DNA of 64,000 nucleotides from Branchinecta lynchi (lineage: Eukaryota; Arthropoda; Branchiopoda; Anostraca; Branchinectidae), in the NCBI GenBank assembly GCA_023053575.1, contig JAKZAP010000018.1, positions 13,916,202 to 13,980,201 of the forward strand, written 5' to 3'. The first letter of the stretch is position 1; the number at the start of each line of letters is the position of its first letter. The position numbers were made by a program, and so were the translations under genes. The notes under the pieces were generated by a model that saw only the letters and a list, made by a program, of their open reading frames with translations, had not been told where the DNA came from and searched no databases. Below are positions 26,101 to 41,100 of the stretch, in pieces.

Positions 26101-29100
26101 TTGGTATTCTAGAAGTGTCAGAGAAGAAAAAAAGGTAACAGCTTTCGGACAAAAAAGAAAAAGAAAATGCAGCATTAATGCAGCATTTACAGAACCAAAA
26201 AGCTTTCGGACACGTTCTAATTCTACGTCTTCAATCGTTACACCGTTTCTCATTTCCGGTTTTTCTAACTTCCTGTGTAATTTTTATCCGCCCTAACGGC
26301 ACTACCCTGATTCTTGCATTTCCGCGTTTTTCTTATTTTGAGGCAGACCAGACTCTCGCTTATTACTTCCTAGGGCTCATTGGTGAGAACTACCAATTAT
26401 ACAAATTCCTCCATGTTTGTCATCGAACAGGGGGGGGGGGGGGGGGGGGTGAGTTTTAAACAGTCATACACAAATCTTCGATTTCTGGGCACTGAAATAT
26501 TAGGGGAGAAGGTTAACCATTTACAAACCACATAGGGACCAAATCATGTTAAGGGAAACGGTGCATTCTGAGGCCCTCTTCACAACTTCTTCATTATCGA
26601 GGCTTTATTAAAACAAATTTTCGGAGGTTTCATTGGGCAGATTTGTATTATCAATTGCAATTATCTGATCAATAAAACCCGCGAAAATCTTGTTCTGTGT
26701 TCTTTCATTATAAATGGCCAGCTAGGCTTATACTTGTAAATACCATTAACTCTCTATTTTTCCTCATTGTCCCTATTCCTCTAGTTGGCTGCATGCTAGA
26801 AGGAGACTCATCTCATAATGAGATAATAATAATAATATATAATATATTTGCAAATTGAATGGCAGGCCGTTAAGCCTCCACAAAATTCTTAATTTGCATT
26901 TCTTCTAAATTTGCACACGGTGCATTTCTTCTAAATTTGCACAAGGAGATGGTCTGAGTAGAAACAGCGTATTTCGACTGATTTCGAGGCCCTCTTGGAG
27001 ATGTCCTTAAAGGACCAGTTGTCCCTTTAATGCCAATGCAACCTACTTCCGTAACTGCATTCATTAATGCTTAACCAGAGACCCAGATTTTAAATGTTAC
27101 ATTATATACCCCTAACGACACCTCACTAATCTGTGCACTTGCTATGATTCACTATTTTCCATGCGCATTATGCTCCCGACGAGTGTTCGCGTATCATGAT
27201 ATGTATGCGTAAAACCGGTGATTTCAACTTTGATGTGATTTTGCTAGAAGTGAATTTGACTGGGAAAGGCTTAAAACAGCCAAAGGCGTGGATAATTTGT
27301 AAAAAGTAGAGCCTAGATTCAAAGTATTCAAATAGTTTTGAATCTTGGAACATACATAGTTAATAGTGCGAGGTATATGTAACTATAGAACACATCTCCA
27401 GAACCTATCTCTCGAACAAATCTCTAAAAGTGTACTTACTTTGGTGCTTTTGCACATCAGAAGAACTTTGTCAAACACGAACACATATCTAGAAAAGAAG
27501 ATCATTAGACTTCTCAAAAGACTTTTCTTACAAACTCTATCATTTACCTTGGATTAATTACCGAGCCTCTAGAAACCGCATGGAGCGTTGTTCCGGCAGC
27601 AGCAGCAACTGTAGTCTAGTCAATACTACCCATAATCACATAAAGTAAGCGCCGCAGGCGAGATTTCTTTTCCTTTTTTCTCCAAAATTTAATTTCCATC
27701 CAGAGTCTAGCTTTTAATGTTTCAAAATCTCAATCCTAAAACTGGCTTAAAACCATGACGCGCCCTCCCAAAAGTAGAGAGTATTACGAAAAGCGCTGCA
27801 GGCGGAATTTTCGAAATATTTATGATTAGACATTCTTTTGGGATCCAAAATAAAAGAAAGGAGTATCGATGAAATCATATCATCCCTTTTGTCTGCCTCT
27901 TGTCTCGACCTATTCCGAGTTTCGAGGTTCGTGGTAACTCCCAAATCCTGGCAATTATAACGAATAAATTACCGAATCCCAGTTATTATACCGAGTAAGT
28001 TCAGACCGATAGCATAAGCATCAGACCGATAGCATAATACCTAATTCTGAAAATTATACCGAATAAATTACCGAATCCGAACCGATAGCTTATTCGGGAT
28101 TTATGTAATTATCGAATCTCACCGAATAGTTCTGGTATCAAAAAATTACCAAATGATTTCAGAAAATTCTCGAACGAAATTCGTCGTAACTACCGAATAC
28201 TGGCAATTATACCGAATCCCCATCATTGTGCCGATAGCCTATTTGGGATTCTGTATAACTACTGAATCCCCGTAAATATACAGAATAGTTCTGCTATCGA
28301 AAAAATACGGACCAATTTTATCTCAAAAAGGTGTATGGGGGGGGGGGGGGGGGCACCCCCCTTGCGAGGTCCCTTTCCTTTTTTGTAGTCTATGTTAAAT
28401 AAGACAATATAGGCTGCACTTATGTTCTATATCAAAACCTTGACAAAGGTATGACTATCACTTCAAATCCATTATTATGTAGCCTCCATTATACTGAAAA
28501 ACTAAATATTTCCCGTCCTGAGGTTTTATCTCACAGAATATTAACAATATGCCAGGGTTGTCGTAAATAAGAAATAATGCATGCTTGTGATCTCTATGCA
28601 GATGACTCAACTCGCTGGATACCAAAACAGCATCACTCTAGAAAAATCTCGACAACTATGTAATCTGCCAGTTTCATAGCAAGCGGAGTTGAAGCATACA
28701 AATCTTACTAGAAATGATCTTTTCACAAAGTATTTGAAAATTTATTGCGCCTTGGTTGAAAAGTGGAAACCCAAGCAAAACAGAAGAAGCCCGAAACAGA
28801 ATGTAGACCTGACGGTCCGCCATTTCTTATAAAATCAAAATATAATACTTTGAAGATTCGCATGTCCTTATTTGTGAAAGAGTTGTTGACGGACCTTGAA
28901 GCTTGAGGCGAAGTTTTACGTTGCGTGGTTTTCAAAACTCGGCTAGGCCCAAAAAGCGCTAAAAGTCGCGGGTACAAAAAACCGTGGTGAAAAGCGGGGA
29001 TTTCAGAAACTCATAAGGCATACTATTTAAAGGTTGCAAGAGTTTGAAAATTAACAAAAGCGACTCCCTACTATGCTTCATCAGATATTTCTCAAGCCAT

Positions 29101-32100
29101 AGCTCAATGGCAGGGTTTTCCAGTCATGATTTACTGACGGAAAACTCACGCCCTGTGTTTCCTGAAATAACGCTTTTTCAGCTAGGGAACAGTCAAACGG
29201 AAAGAAAATTTTCTTTTCTTAATACTGAATCCAAGCTGAATGTTTATTCTGTTCAAAGGGGTTTGACAATTTTGACATTTCCAAGTTCCAGTTCCAAGGT
29301 TTCGTAGGTCCTATTTGTGTTCTGCACTTTGCACCTTGCAATCACTGTATAATCTTTTCTAGTCACCTCACAACAGCCCAACATTAAATTTTCAGTCTTT
29401 GCTGGGCTCAAAGCAATGTACTCAGAGGATTTTTATTCTGATTTATTTTCAAACTTCGCGCTACTGTTTTCTTCTTCTTGTATACTCTGCGCGACCCAGT
29501 TGCTGTTTCGTTTTTGCTAGCTACTCCAATTTCTCCCAGATTTTCATGACGTCAATCGGAACGTCACCTGCCGTAGATAATCGGCTAAGGTTTAGTCAAC
29601 ACCGGTTAAACAGTCTCAAGTGTTGCCACGTTTTTGGGATCCCAAAACGTGAGTGGAGGGATACCTATGACATCGCAAAAGTTGTCCGTGTGTCCGTCCC
29701 TCTGTGCGCGCTATAACTCTCGAAGGAAACGAGATATTTTGATGAAACTTGGTGTGAGGATCGTAAGGGTAAGGTCAAGTTCGTACATGGGCTCTGTAGC
29801 CCTATATTTAGGGGTGGGGGTTCAAATTAAGGGACAAACAAAATATTTTTAAACAGATAATGTGGTGGTCGATTATGGTGTAAGAAGGCATGCTGAGCAC
29901 GATAGTGAAAACCATTTTCTTGCTGGACAAGTACGTCCGGAATCCGGCAAAAACCGGAAAGTTGGTTAAAAGCAAAAGTTTTATATGAAGTGGATTAAAT
30001 GATCGATTTAGAGGTAAAAAGACATGCTGAACACGATGGTGGAAACCATTTTCTCGCCGAACAAGTAGTTCGTCTGGAATCCGACAAAAAACGGAAAGTT
30101 GGTTAAAAGTAAAAGCTTCATTTGAAGTTGATTAAATGTTCGATTAAGGGGTAAAAAGACATGCTGCACATGATGGTGAAACCCATTTTCTCGTCGGACA
30201 AGTAGTTCGCCCGGAATCCGGCCAAAACCGGAAAATTTGTTAAAAGCAAAAGTTTGACTAGATGACAGATTAAGGGGTGAGAAGAGAGGCTGAGTCTGTA
30301 TATGACAATCATTTTTTACCCGGGCATATAAATTAGTCCAGAATCCAGATGTAACCGGTTTTTTTTTTAAGTCAAACTTTTATTCAAAGTTGATTAGATG
30401 TTCTTTACAAGGATTCGGCGCTGTTGTTTCTGAGTTTTCTTTTTTTGCTGGACTAGTAGTTTACTCGGAATTCGGGCGAAACCGGAAACTTGGCAGAAGT
30501 AAAGCAAGAAGTTTCGGTCAGTATCGTCAAAATAGATATGGCTTACAGAGGAATATCTGAACTTGGTTTTCTCTGATGATTAGCCTGGCGAAGACTGGAT
30601 CTGGCGAAGACAAGACCCTATTCTCTGAAAATATTAGATTTTTGGGATCCCATCGACACCTTTGGTCTTGTTCTGATGGAACCTGTGATTTCTGGCCGAA
30701 AACAAATAATGACATTCTGACACCTACGAAACATGTCCTTTTCACCAACTATTAACGAGAAACCTCGCCTTATCATCTTCATATTTAGACGCATCAACTA
30801 TAATATTTCATTCTTGGGTTTACCCGTAAGGAACCAGTCTCACAGTCCTTGCTCGCTTTGTCGAAGAAACGAAAATGTATGACAAATCGCATAATTCTGC
30901 GACCACTGGCAACACTGGCTTAAGCATGATTATTTATATCTCTCTAAGAGCCCGCGGCTAGATGACATTTGCTTCTCCATAAATGAAAAAGATGTTCAAA
31001 GGTGGTATTCTGCAGTAGGCTATGGTTCCCATTTTATCGAACAACAAGAGCTACGAGCTGATACGGCACTTGTTACGAGTAGGTGTTGCAAGATAGTAGA
31101 TGAAAACGTCACAAAATTCAACCTCCTAGGCTCGGAATTAGAAGGATATCTAGTTTCGATTGAGTCTGAGCATTCCCGGCATCGCCTCGAAGCATCTATA
31201 TCAAATGTCAGGGCACAGTAGTTCCGGTACTCGTCCCCCTCAAACCCCCCCCCCCCCCTACCAAGACCGATTCTGGTCCAGACAGATAAACTGATCATCT
31301 AAAGCATCTTCTCTTACCGGCTATTAAGTTTGGCTTGAGGCTGAACGTTTTTCGCGAAAGTACGGTACCACCCCCCCACCCCCCACCGTGTTCAGATCCG
31401 GTCCGTCTAGGGAACATCGTATCTCTACTCTTCAAATTTCATTCAAATTCCTCCAGTCGTTTGACCTCTACACGAGCAAGAAAATTTCCAGGGCTCCCCC
31501 TCCAACTCCCACACCGTGGCCAAATACGACTAGGAAATATAGACGTCGTATCTCTGACATCTCTCTTCTCGTCCTTCAGGTTTGAGTCCAATCGAAGCAT
31601 ATCTGCAAATTTCTGGTGTCTGATTCAGCTTCCTCCTACCCTGGCTGGATCCGGTCTGAACCGTAAAAAACAAATTAGGTCGCATTAAATTGGTACCGTC
31701 AAAGTTGCATCCCATTCAGTCCATTCGTTTGGTTTTTTGCATGTCACAAAGTTTCCCTCCAACTGCCCAGAATCGTAACATCCCTCCATCTCAGTCGATA
31801 TCGGAATAGCAAGCTCGAAGGCCATTTCAAAATATCGACCTCGCTGCGCTCGGCAGATATTGTTCATAACCTGCCTGGCCATGGGCTCGGACAGGTTATT
31901 TTCAATGGCTGGGACGGATCTACATTCGGTTCATTTAAAAAGATCACACTAAATGAGAGAGATACAAATTATATTATACAAATCAAATTATAATCCGATA
32001 ACATCTCCGACTCGATGTCGGAAGTTAGCCTATATTGCCAGGAAGAGCCGAAAAACAACCGAAAAAGCCTCTGCTGACTTTTCCGATACCATGACGACAA

Positions 32101-35100
32101 AAAAAAAAGTCAAATGATACTTTTTCCGCACTTATCGGCTGTTGTCTGTTGAAACTGCGCATCCTCGTGTTCTCTGTTACGAGCATTTTTGACAGTGTTG
32201 GAACGGCGCACTTTTTCATTTTTTGTTCTATGAGTAATAAACATGTATCACCACTAGACAGAGAGTTGTGTGGTCGATTGAACTGCATTTCAAGTTTCAT
32301 GGAAGTGATAAGAGAGCAGTAACGAATGCATGAGTGCCATCCAGTCAGTCAATCACTAAATCCTCCTTGAGCCCCACTGACAGGGAAACATCATAAAATG
32401 GATAAAAACGGAAACGTCAGCTACAATGCTTAGCAGCAATATTTGTGCCCTCCTTGGCAAGGGTCCTCGTCAGGCTGTCGAACGTCAGGGACAACGTTGG
32501 GGAAACGGAAGAAACAAACCTGTGATCCATTACAGATTCGTTGTCCATTTCAGTTTCGTTTCTTCCGTTTCCCCAACGTAATTGTCCCTCATGTTGAACA
32601 GCCTGACGAGGACCCTTGTCAGGAAGGGCCGAAATAGCGATTCTAAAGCATCCAGTGTTTGAGTCAATCAATAATTTGTCACATAACGCTTTGGCGGACA
32701 TGGCCGATATATGCTTTAGACCATAGGTAACAAAAAAGGACAAATAGCTAAAACACTTATTGGTCAAAACACTAACAGCCAAAAACAGTCCAGGATGAGA
32801 CTTAATGGAGTTATCCCTCGTTCGCGTCTGGGCTCGATTTAAGCTTGTATAAGGCCTGATGCGGGTGTAAAACTTTTTTTTTAAACCCTTTCTATCTTAC
32901 TTTCAAGAAACTACAGAAAGACAATAAAATTACAAGAAAGACAAACAATAAAAAAAAATACAACTAACCTTGGTTTTATCCGGTTATTTTCGTCGTGGCA
33001 CTTTATCTTGATATCACCATCCTTCAACAATCGGCCGTAGTCCTTTAAAGAAGTCCCTTCAGGCATTTCAAGGTCGGATATGCTTGCCTAGAAAAGACGA
33101 CAGATGAACACCTGAACTTATTCCCAGCCTTAAGATCTGGACATCCTCTTTGTGTTGCAAGTTAAAGTTCGTATCCGAACGAAACCGGATTTCAGTTTTG
33201 TACACTACCTTCCTTTGGCACTGATGATCCGAGCCTCGCCCACAATCTCGCTGCTATTGCCAGAAATCACACCAACTATCTCGCTGCTATTACCAGCGAT
33301 CGCACCCGAGTTTCCTATTATCGCGGACATAATTTAGCTAAATATTTTGTCCTGAAGGAATCGAATGCTCGAAATTTGAGATTGACTTGTTTTTGCTTTG
33401 TGCAATATCTAACGACGAGATTTTTGTATATACTTTATATAAGAAGATTATAGTTCATTATATAAAACAAAAGAAAACTTGTTGTTAGAACTTTAGGACT
33501 CAGTCCGCGACTCGGTCTCGAGCCATCTTTTACGGACTCGGTCTCGAGCCATCTTCTACGGACTCGGTCTCGTGAGCAGTGACTATGGTCTCAGCTCTTT
33601 TTCAGTTCTTACGACCTGAGTAACCTGCTCGTGTACAAGTTAAAGGACACCTGAACAATGAAACCACACTTGAACACACCATGGAGAATGCGTTTACAGA
33701 CTTGGTCACGGAGAGCATTCTTCTCCTGAGCGTGACGTTTTCAAAACAGGGATGTTCGTTTCTGGAGGTTTGCACATGCAGACTCCAAGACAAAAAGCGC
33801 AATTCATTCAAATCTTGTACAGCGCTGGGCGGATCGTAGTGGAATTTCTTCTAGATATACGTTTGGCCTGAACTGGTTAAAAAATATTCCAGAAGAAGGT
33901 TTGATTCGAGACATTTTTTAATTTCTAAAATTGTTCGGTACTGAAATAAGGACAGATGAAAAATAGAGCAAAAATCGTAGCTTGGACACACTATTTCGTA
34001 TTTGGATTGGTTTTTCTGCAGGCAACGTTAACGGAAGTCATACAGATAGGGATGATACTTGGTACTATTCATTCAGGTGCCCTTTAAAGTTCGCATCTAA
34101 GCCTTTCAGTTTCGTATACTACAGTTCTTTCGAACTGACATTCCGGGCCTCTTACATATCCTCAATGCTCTCAGCTATGACACATTCTCAGAGGAATTAT
34201 CTACCGCGTCCGAAAGAAATTAACTAAGCTGGAAGAAGATACTAAGAGCGTGTTCCAACCTTCTTCTTCTTCTTTACCGCAGTTACTACGCACGGCGTCA
34301 CGAATTCTGGCTTATTGCCGTCAAGGTTGGAACGATTTTTCTATTTTCCAGCAGAATATCATGCCACGGGCTAATCCGACCAATCACGTTACAGATTCTT
34401 AGTTACCACGCTCCCGAACATGGTTAGCAAATGGTTACTATTAGTTATTGTTTCGAGAAAGTTGGAACGGTCAGCGGAATAATTTTTCACGAGGTGGAAC
34501 ACACTCTAAGCAACAGTTACATGTTTGATGATAATAAATCCAGCTGAGATTTTAATTCAATTTCTTTTTCTTTCGAATTCTTGGCAAGTGTCCCCTTAAG
34601 ACCGTAGCTAAGAACATGAGCTTCTTGTACTTTCATATAACTTTTCTCGTTCGTTAAGGTAGATAAGATATCGTTCAACCTCCAGAAAGGCTAATACGAC
34701 AAATATACGATAAAATGTTTAAAAACATTACAGAAAGAAATGTTTAATAATAGAAAATACCTTACTATTTTCCTAGCCAGCCAGCCTAGGTAGTGCTACA
34801 AACCTTAGCTGACAAGCTCGTTCCTCACCATAAATATGATTCGCAGCCAGCTTGGGGAAGTATGTAACCCAACCCCAATTAGGCATGGGCATTGTTCTGT
34901 TTTTTTCATTCAAACAGAAACAGGCAGAAACGGGTCACATATGAACAGAAACAGAAAGAAAACAGGAAACTTGAAAACAGGTCCTGTTCTGTTTTAACAG
35001 AAATGATGACTTCAAAAACAGAAACAGCTGTTGAACAGGCGAAAAAAACAGAACCGGCTCTTTAAAACAGGTGATTTTTTAATTAATTGATTTCCCGTAT

Positions 35101-38100
35101 TTTTTACTATTTTTTCTGGTATATTTCACCTATAGTTTGCCCTGTACTAATAAGTATCTTAAATAGTTCTTCCTTGCACCGTACAGATGCCTTTTTTCGA
35201 GTTCTTTTCAAGGAACAACAAATATCTTCGTCCAGAATTCCAGCTGCCTATTCCAATGAATCACACTTTCTCTCTATGGAAAATGAGCCATGGAAGTTTC
35301 GTCTGTCTTAACAACAAATTTTCGCATGCACTTCCAGTTGGATTGTTTGTCACAGTGACTGGTAATAAATTAAAGTTTACGGATTATACAAACTCAAAGT
35401 TAAGCAAGCGTCACTTCGTGACAGTGGTTGGTGATGATGGTTAGTTTTTCTGTGAAGGGTGGTCGCGAGGGATGCATGTTCAAAAGAATACCGAATAGCT
35501 TTTCCTCAGTGGTTTCTTTTGAGCATGGTCATACTAGGCTCAAAACGCGCGGATTTCTCGGCTGAATGTCAGTCTACTATTCTGCGAAAATCCGTGAAAC
35601 GGAGGTTCACTTTCGTCATCAAGTTGAACAAATCTCAACTTTTCCGTTTGGAACTGATGTTGTGCCAAAAATACTGTCAGGAATTCCAGTCGCGAACCAC
35701 CGATTCTGATCGTTTGTTTGCATCATGAACCGGTGCGGATGTTTTGATGTCGCTAAGCTTGCAGCCTTTTTACTTTTTGAGTTAAAAGTACTAATCAAAT
35801 CACATTTACCTTCGCTGCATAGATTATGTGAGCCCTTCTTGGTGATCACATGTTCGGTTTTAGCGAAAGTTCATTTATGAACACTCCACTCTTGCGGCCG
35901 CGATAGCCGGTTTTCGGTTCTCGGTTTTCAGAGTTTTATTTGGTCACTCTTATCTCGTGAACCATGACAGATACTAATTTGAAACTTGGTGTACTTATGG
36001 GCCTTGGAGTTGGGTCTAGTCGTGCCTTTTGGGGATTCAACCCCCCATACACTCTCGGTTCAAGGACAATTGGTCACAATTCCCCCAGTGACTAATTTTT
36101 TTTTTTTTTAAGTTTAAGCGAAAAGGGCTGGGATAGGACAATCTAGTTACCCATCACTTATTCACTTAAATTAGCTTGAAGAGCCGCTGAAAGTGCGTTA
36201 CTTCGTTGTTCCGCTATTCACGAATAATCAATTTTCAAATAGTGGAATTTCCGAGTGATTTGTGGTACCTCTATGCGCTTGTATTTTTGGGTTCCCAAAA
36301 CGTGAGTGGAGGGATACCTATGACATCGCAAAAGTTGTCCGTCTGTCCGTCTGTGCGCGCTATAACTCTCGAAGGGAATGAGATATTTTGATGAAACTTT
36401 GTGTGAGGACTCTTTTCGTCAAGAGTAAGGTCGAGTTCGTAGGTGGGCTCTCCATTTAGGGGTGGGGGAGGGGGTTTAAATTAAGAGGCGAATGAAATAT
36501 TTTTAAATAGATGATGTGATAGTCGATTATGGGGTAAGAAGACATGCTGAACACGATGTTGAAAACCATTTTTTTCGCCGGATAAGTAGTTAGCCCGGAA
36601 TCCGGCCAACACCGGAAAGTTTTTTTTAAGTAAAAGTTTTATTTGGAGTTGATTAGATGTTCGATTTAGGGGTAGAAAGACATGCTGAACACGATGGTGA
36701 AAGCATTTTCTCGCAGGGCAAGAATTTCGCCCGGAATTCGGCCCAAACCGGAAAGTTGTTAAAAGTAAAAGTTTTATCTGAAGTTGATTAGATGTAAGAT
36801 TTAGGGGTAACAGATATGCTGAACACTTATTTGAAAAGTATTTTCTACCCGGACAACTTGTTCGCCCGGAATCAGGCCGAAACCGGAAAATTTGTTAAAA
36901 TCAAAAGTTTTATTTGAAGTTGATTAGATGACAGATTTAGGGGTAAGAAGACACGCTGAATCTGTATATGACAATCTTTTTTTTTACCGGGACATATAGT
37001 TCGTTCGGAGTCCGTTTGAAACCGGATTTTTTTATAAGAAGTTTTACTTGAAGTTGATTAGATGTTCCTTATACGGATAGGGAGATACGCTGAATTCGCT
37101 TCTGAACTTTTTTTTTCTGGACAAGTATGGTAGTTCGTTCGCAACTGTCTGGATCAAGTATTAGATTTGCGGGATGCCATCGTATCGATTTCGCTCGGTC
37201 AAATGTGATTCGCCGTCAGCTTGGGCTGAATTAATTTTTACGGTATCTGAAGTTCGAATTTTTTCACGATTTCGAATATATATGAAGAAATATTTAATTT
37301 GTTGCTGTTGTTCCTACTATTGGTTGATTCTTGCTCAGTCTTCCGCATCCACATTCCGCGTGGGTAATGGCAAGGTTGACAAATTGGCCTCTTCTGGAAT
37401 GTGGCATCTTGAGTTAAAAGATTTGTTGTACTGACAAGGCGGGTTGCCCCCCAAAATACAGATTTGACAGTTTAAACAGGTAAAAAAATAAACAGGAACA
37501 GGGCAAAACAGGACACACCAAAGCGGAACAGAACAGGTTAGAAAAAAAACAGCTGGCTTCAAAGCAGCTGTTCTGTTTATTTTTGGGTCCCAAAAACAGA
37601 AAACAGTAAACAGTAAAATAGGAGGCAAAAAACAGAAACAGAAACAGTGCCCATGCCTAACCCCAATCAACTCATCACTAGACTAATAACTGGACAAAAA
37701 GATCGGCTTCAAATTACTCCGCCCCTAGTAAATTCGTCTAACCGATATTTATCATCATTCGTACCTTATTTTATTTCTCATTTAACTCTTTATGCTTCCA
37801 ACAAACCCTTTGGGGCTTTCTTAGCAGGTGCTGCAAAATGTTTTGCATACATGTGTAAAATAAAATTTAATGTAATCTATATTATTTGCCATTTTAATTC
37901 TTGTTGTGTGTCGTGTATTATACTATGTAAGACTATTCATTATTATCATATACTGTATATACTGTACGTCACTGCATTGACATGTGTTAAATCCTGACGA
38001 TCCTCTGCTAGTCATATGATGTTGTGCTATTACGGAAAAAAAGAATTCATCATATTATATTAACTACCGTGACATACCCTGGGAATCGCAGTCGGGAGTC

Positions 38101-41100
38101 AAAAATTAATTGCCCTTGTCAAAATGTATCCTTCCACCATTGTTCGCTACTTCAAAGTCGATTCGAGTTCACGAGTTCCACTAACCTGAATATCGTTGAT
38201 GATTTGGATCGTCTCGTTATCTCGCTTCATTTCATTGATGTATTCTGCAACATCTAGCATCGAATTGTAAGCGTTCTCCAATCCTTTGTACTCCTCGTGT
38301 GTCTATAGGGAAATATGATTAAATGAGAGGAGAGAGAGAAGGGTTTATTGACACAACAATCGTAGCTCAGTGGCTAATTTTATGTTGTACTACAAAATAT
38401 GTTATTATACTCTATTATACAAGGACGCAAAAAAGGACAGAAAGAGTTCAATTCAATTCAATTATATTTAAGAAAGTCATAACACGGACAAGCCGACTAG
38501 TAGGTTTCGTGTCACGCCAACACAATACAACAAAATAAGAACAGATATAAAAATTCAGGTGACGACAGCTCGGTAAGTAAATATGTCCACTTGCGATAGT
38601 TATATGGTTAACAATAGTATAAAAATAGCAAACAAATACATAGTCGTTCAATAAAACTTTATACGAATACTATATAATTTCGAAAGCTAACAAACAACAA
38701 CACTAACGTCATTTACAATTCATTCTTGTTATTATACAGTTTTACGAAACTAGGCACAGAGCTGTTCACATAACGAGTGTGGCTGTGCGTGTGCGGCTGT
38801 AGTTTCGGCACTGGTAAAGCGACCGCTCTTGCTGACCTCACCCTCTCAGTGCTGAAATCCGGAGTAAAAACTGTCCATAACTTGAGACGACGATTTGCAA
38901 GTGTATCTAAATTAAATTCTGGTAGCGATGTGTAAGAGCACGCACAGCACAAGTTTTACTTTCTGTCTCGTGCGGCTGATTGTCGGGGCTTCTGGGGTAA
39001 AAGGTCACGGTGAGCAGGATTAGACAGCAGCATTTTGCCAAACCTCAGGATAAGGTCACCCAACCGGAGTTCTAGACTTTGGAGTTCAAAGGTTGCTAGG
39101 GCATCGTGGTAGGAAATGTCTCTATTACCTAGGATAATCCTGGTTGCCCATTTCTGGACCGACTCCAGTTCCTTCATTCAATAGGCGGTTCTTAGTACTG
39201 ACGGGCCCCAGACAGGGCAGGCGTATGCAGGATGGGGCGTACATAGCACAGGTACGACCCAAGAAGACTATGGGCGTTGCACCCATAGGCAGGTGGCTGC
39301 AGTATGCCAAGATGCGGCCTACTTGAAAATCAGCCTAGCTGACATATCTAAGGGGGTTTTCGCGAGATCTCGGAATCACTTTCCGACGAGCGAAGCGCAT
39401 CGCAAAAACTGTGGGAGAGCGATTCCTGGAATAACTTTCCAGTTTCCCGCTGGACTGATCGCGAAAACGCACGGAAAGCTGATATCGCCGGGAAAATGTT
39501 CAATTACATACTTTTTCTAATAATCTGGTTCATTTAACGGTTCTTTGATTCTCATATTTTCCATCGAAGTCACCGTAATACCGCTTGCCATTTTTTTGTT
39601 TTATTAGTGATACAACTGTTTTTTCTCGACACCTATGAAATCCCCGCCGAAACATTCAACTTTCCGCGGAGCTTTTTACTAACCTCGTGGAATCACTTTC
39701 CGGGAAAGTTGCTTTGGTTTACAAAGCGTGAAAACCCGGTTGGAAAGTTCGGCAACTTTCCGAAGGAGCGCGAAAACCATTGGAAAGCGATTCCGACTTT
39801 ACTTTCCAGCTCGCGAAAACCCTACTCTAGCTTCCGACAAAAATATTCCAAATGTCCTTACCGGTGCCGTGTGTTTGATGAGCTCCCTTAGTAATAGATG
39901 ATACTTAAGGATTCGCTGCATTGGAACGGCCAGTAGGTCCTTCAGTTTGAAGTGACCCTTGTGAGCTTCTTGCTGGCATTTCTAAAAGGAAATTAACTTG
40001 GGTTAGACAAGTTTAGCCTATTAGCCTACCAAGTTTAGCCTATTCAATAATCAATCAATTAGCTTTTATTTCAGCACAAGTGCCATAAAAGAACAAAAAA
40101 GAAAACAAAAGAAAAAACACAAGAGAACATAGGAATTGTCGTTTAACGACCGCCAAATGGGTAGATACAAATTTATAGGCTAGAAGCAAGGGCGATAAGC
40201 TCATTATCACACAGTTTAAGTCGCGACAATACAGACACTTGTGCTATCCGGCGAATTTCAGTAAACGTGTAACAGTGATTCGACACTTGCGCAGAGCTAA
40301 CACTGCAAATACGCGCAAGCCGAAAGAGCCGACGATATGCATTGTTGTTGCACACCTTCATACTCTGCATAGCCTCAGCCGTGGGGTTGATCACCATACC
40401 GAGTGTAAAAAAGCTATAGCAATATGTCTGAAATAGTCGCGTCTTAACAGTAGTATCAGCCATATAGAATTTGAGAGTTAGAACTCTCGGTTCAAGGACA
40501 ATTGGTCACAATTCCCCCAGTGACTAATTTTTTTTTTTTAAGTTTAACCGAAAAGGGCTGGGATAGGACAATCTAGTTACCCATCCCTTATTCACTTAGA
40601 TTAGCTTGAAGAGCCGCTGAAAGTAAGTTACTTCGTTGTTCCGCTATTCACGAATAATCAATTTTCAAATAATGGAATTTCCGAGTGATTTGTGGTACCT
40701 CTATGCGCTTGTATTTTTGGATTCCCAAAACGTGAGTGGAGGGATACCTATGACATCGCAAAAGTTGTCCGTCTGTCCGTCTGTGCGCGCTATAACTCTC
40801 GAAGGGAATGAGATATTTTGATGAAACTTTGTGTGAGGACTCTTTTCGTCAAGAGTAAGGTCGAGTTCGTAGGTGGGCTCTCCATTTAGGGGTGGGGGAG
40901 GGGGTTTAAATTAAGAGGCGAATGAAATATTTTTAAACAGATGATGTGATAGTCGATTATGGGGTAAGAAGACATGCTGAACACGATGTTGAAAACCATT
41001 TTTTTCGCCGGATAAGTAGTTAGCCCGGAATCCGGCCAACACCGGAAAGTTTTTTTTAAGTAAAAGCGTTTGCTCTCTTCCATAGGCTACAATCATATTG

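Larger units (their letters stand above)
34880..37659. mobile_element. hAT-like element, 2.8 kb, with nested family A copy
   Basis: Terminal inverted repeats taggcatgggca / tgcccatgccta are perfect over 12 bp, and the element is flanked by a perfect 8-bp direct repeat accccaat (34872-34879 and 37660-37667), the hAT hallmark. Both subterminal regions are dense in gaaacag/ctgtttc repeats. A family B block plus family A copy A3 sit inside. No transposase frame was recognised (frames at 35187-35444 and 35459-35728 resemble nothing known to me), so it is non-autonomous or gutted. Confidence 0.9.

Noticed and set aside
30770..30905. Minus-strand segment with acceptor and donor and the string FRFFDKAS, phase-compatible with Vav, as the PH-strand exon.
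   Set aside because: Residues after DK are polar, not the LLxCK strand. A much better 49-nt exon with [13 protein letters not shown], same phases and better splice sites is at 27440-27488.
31685..31882. Minus-strand frame with [10 protein letters not shown] looking like the end of a PH domain.
   Set aside because: It lies in a diverged unit of the 430-bp repeat family, and the true PH end ([12 protein letters not shown]) is at 22362.
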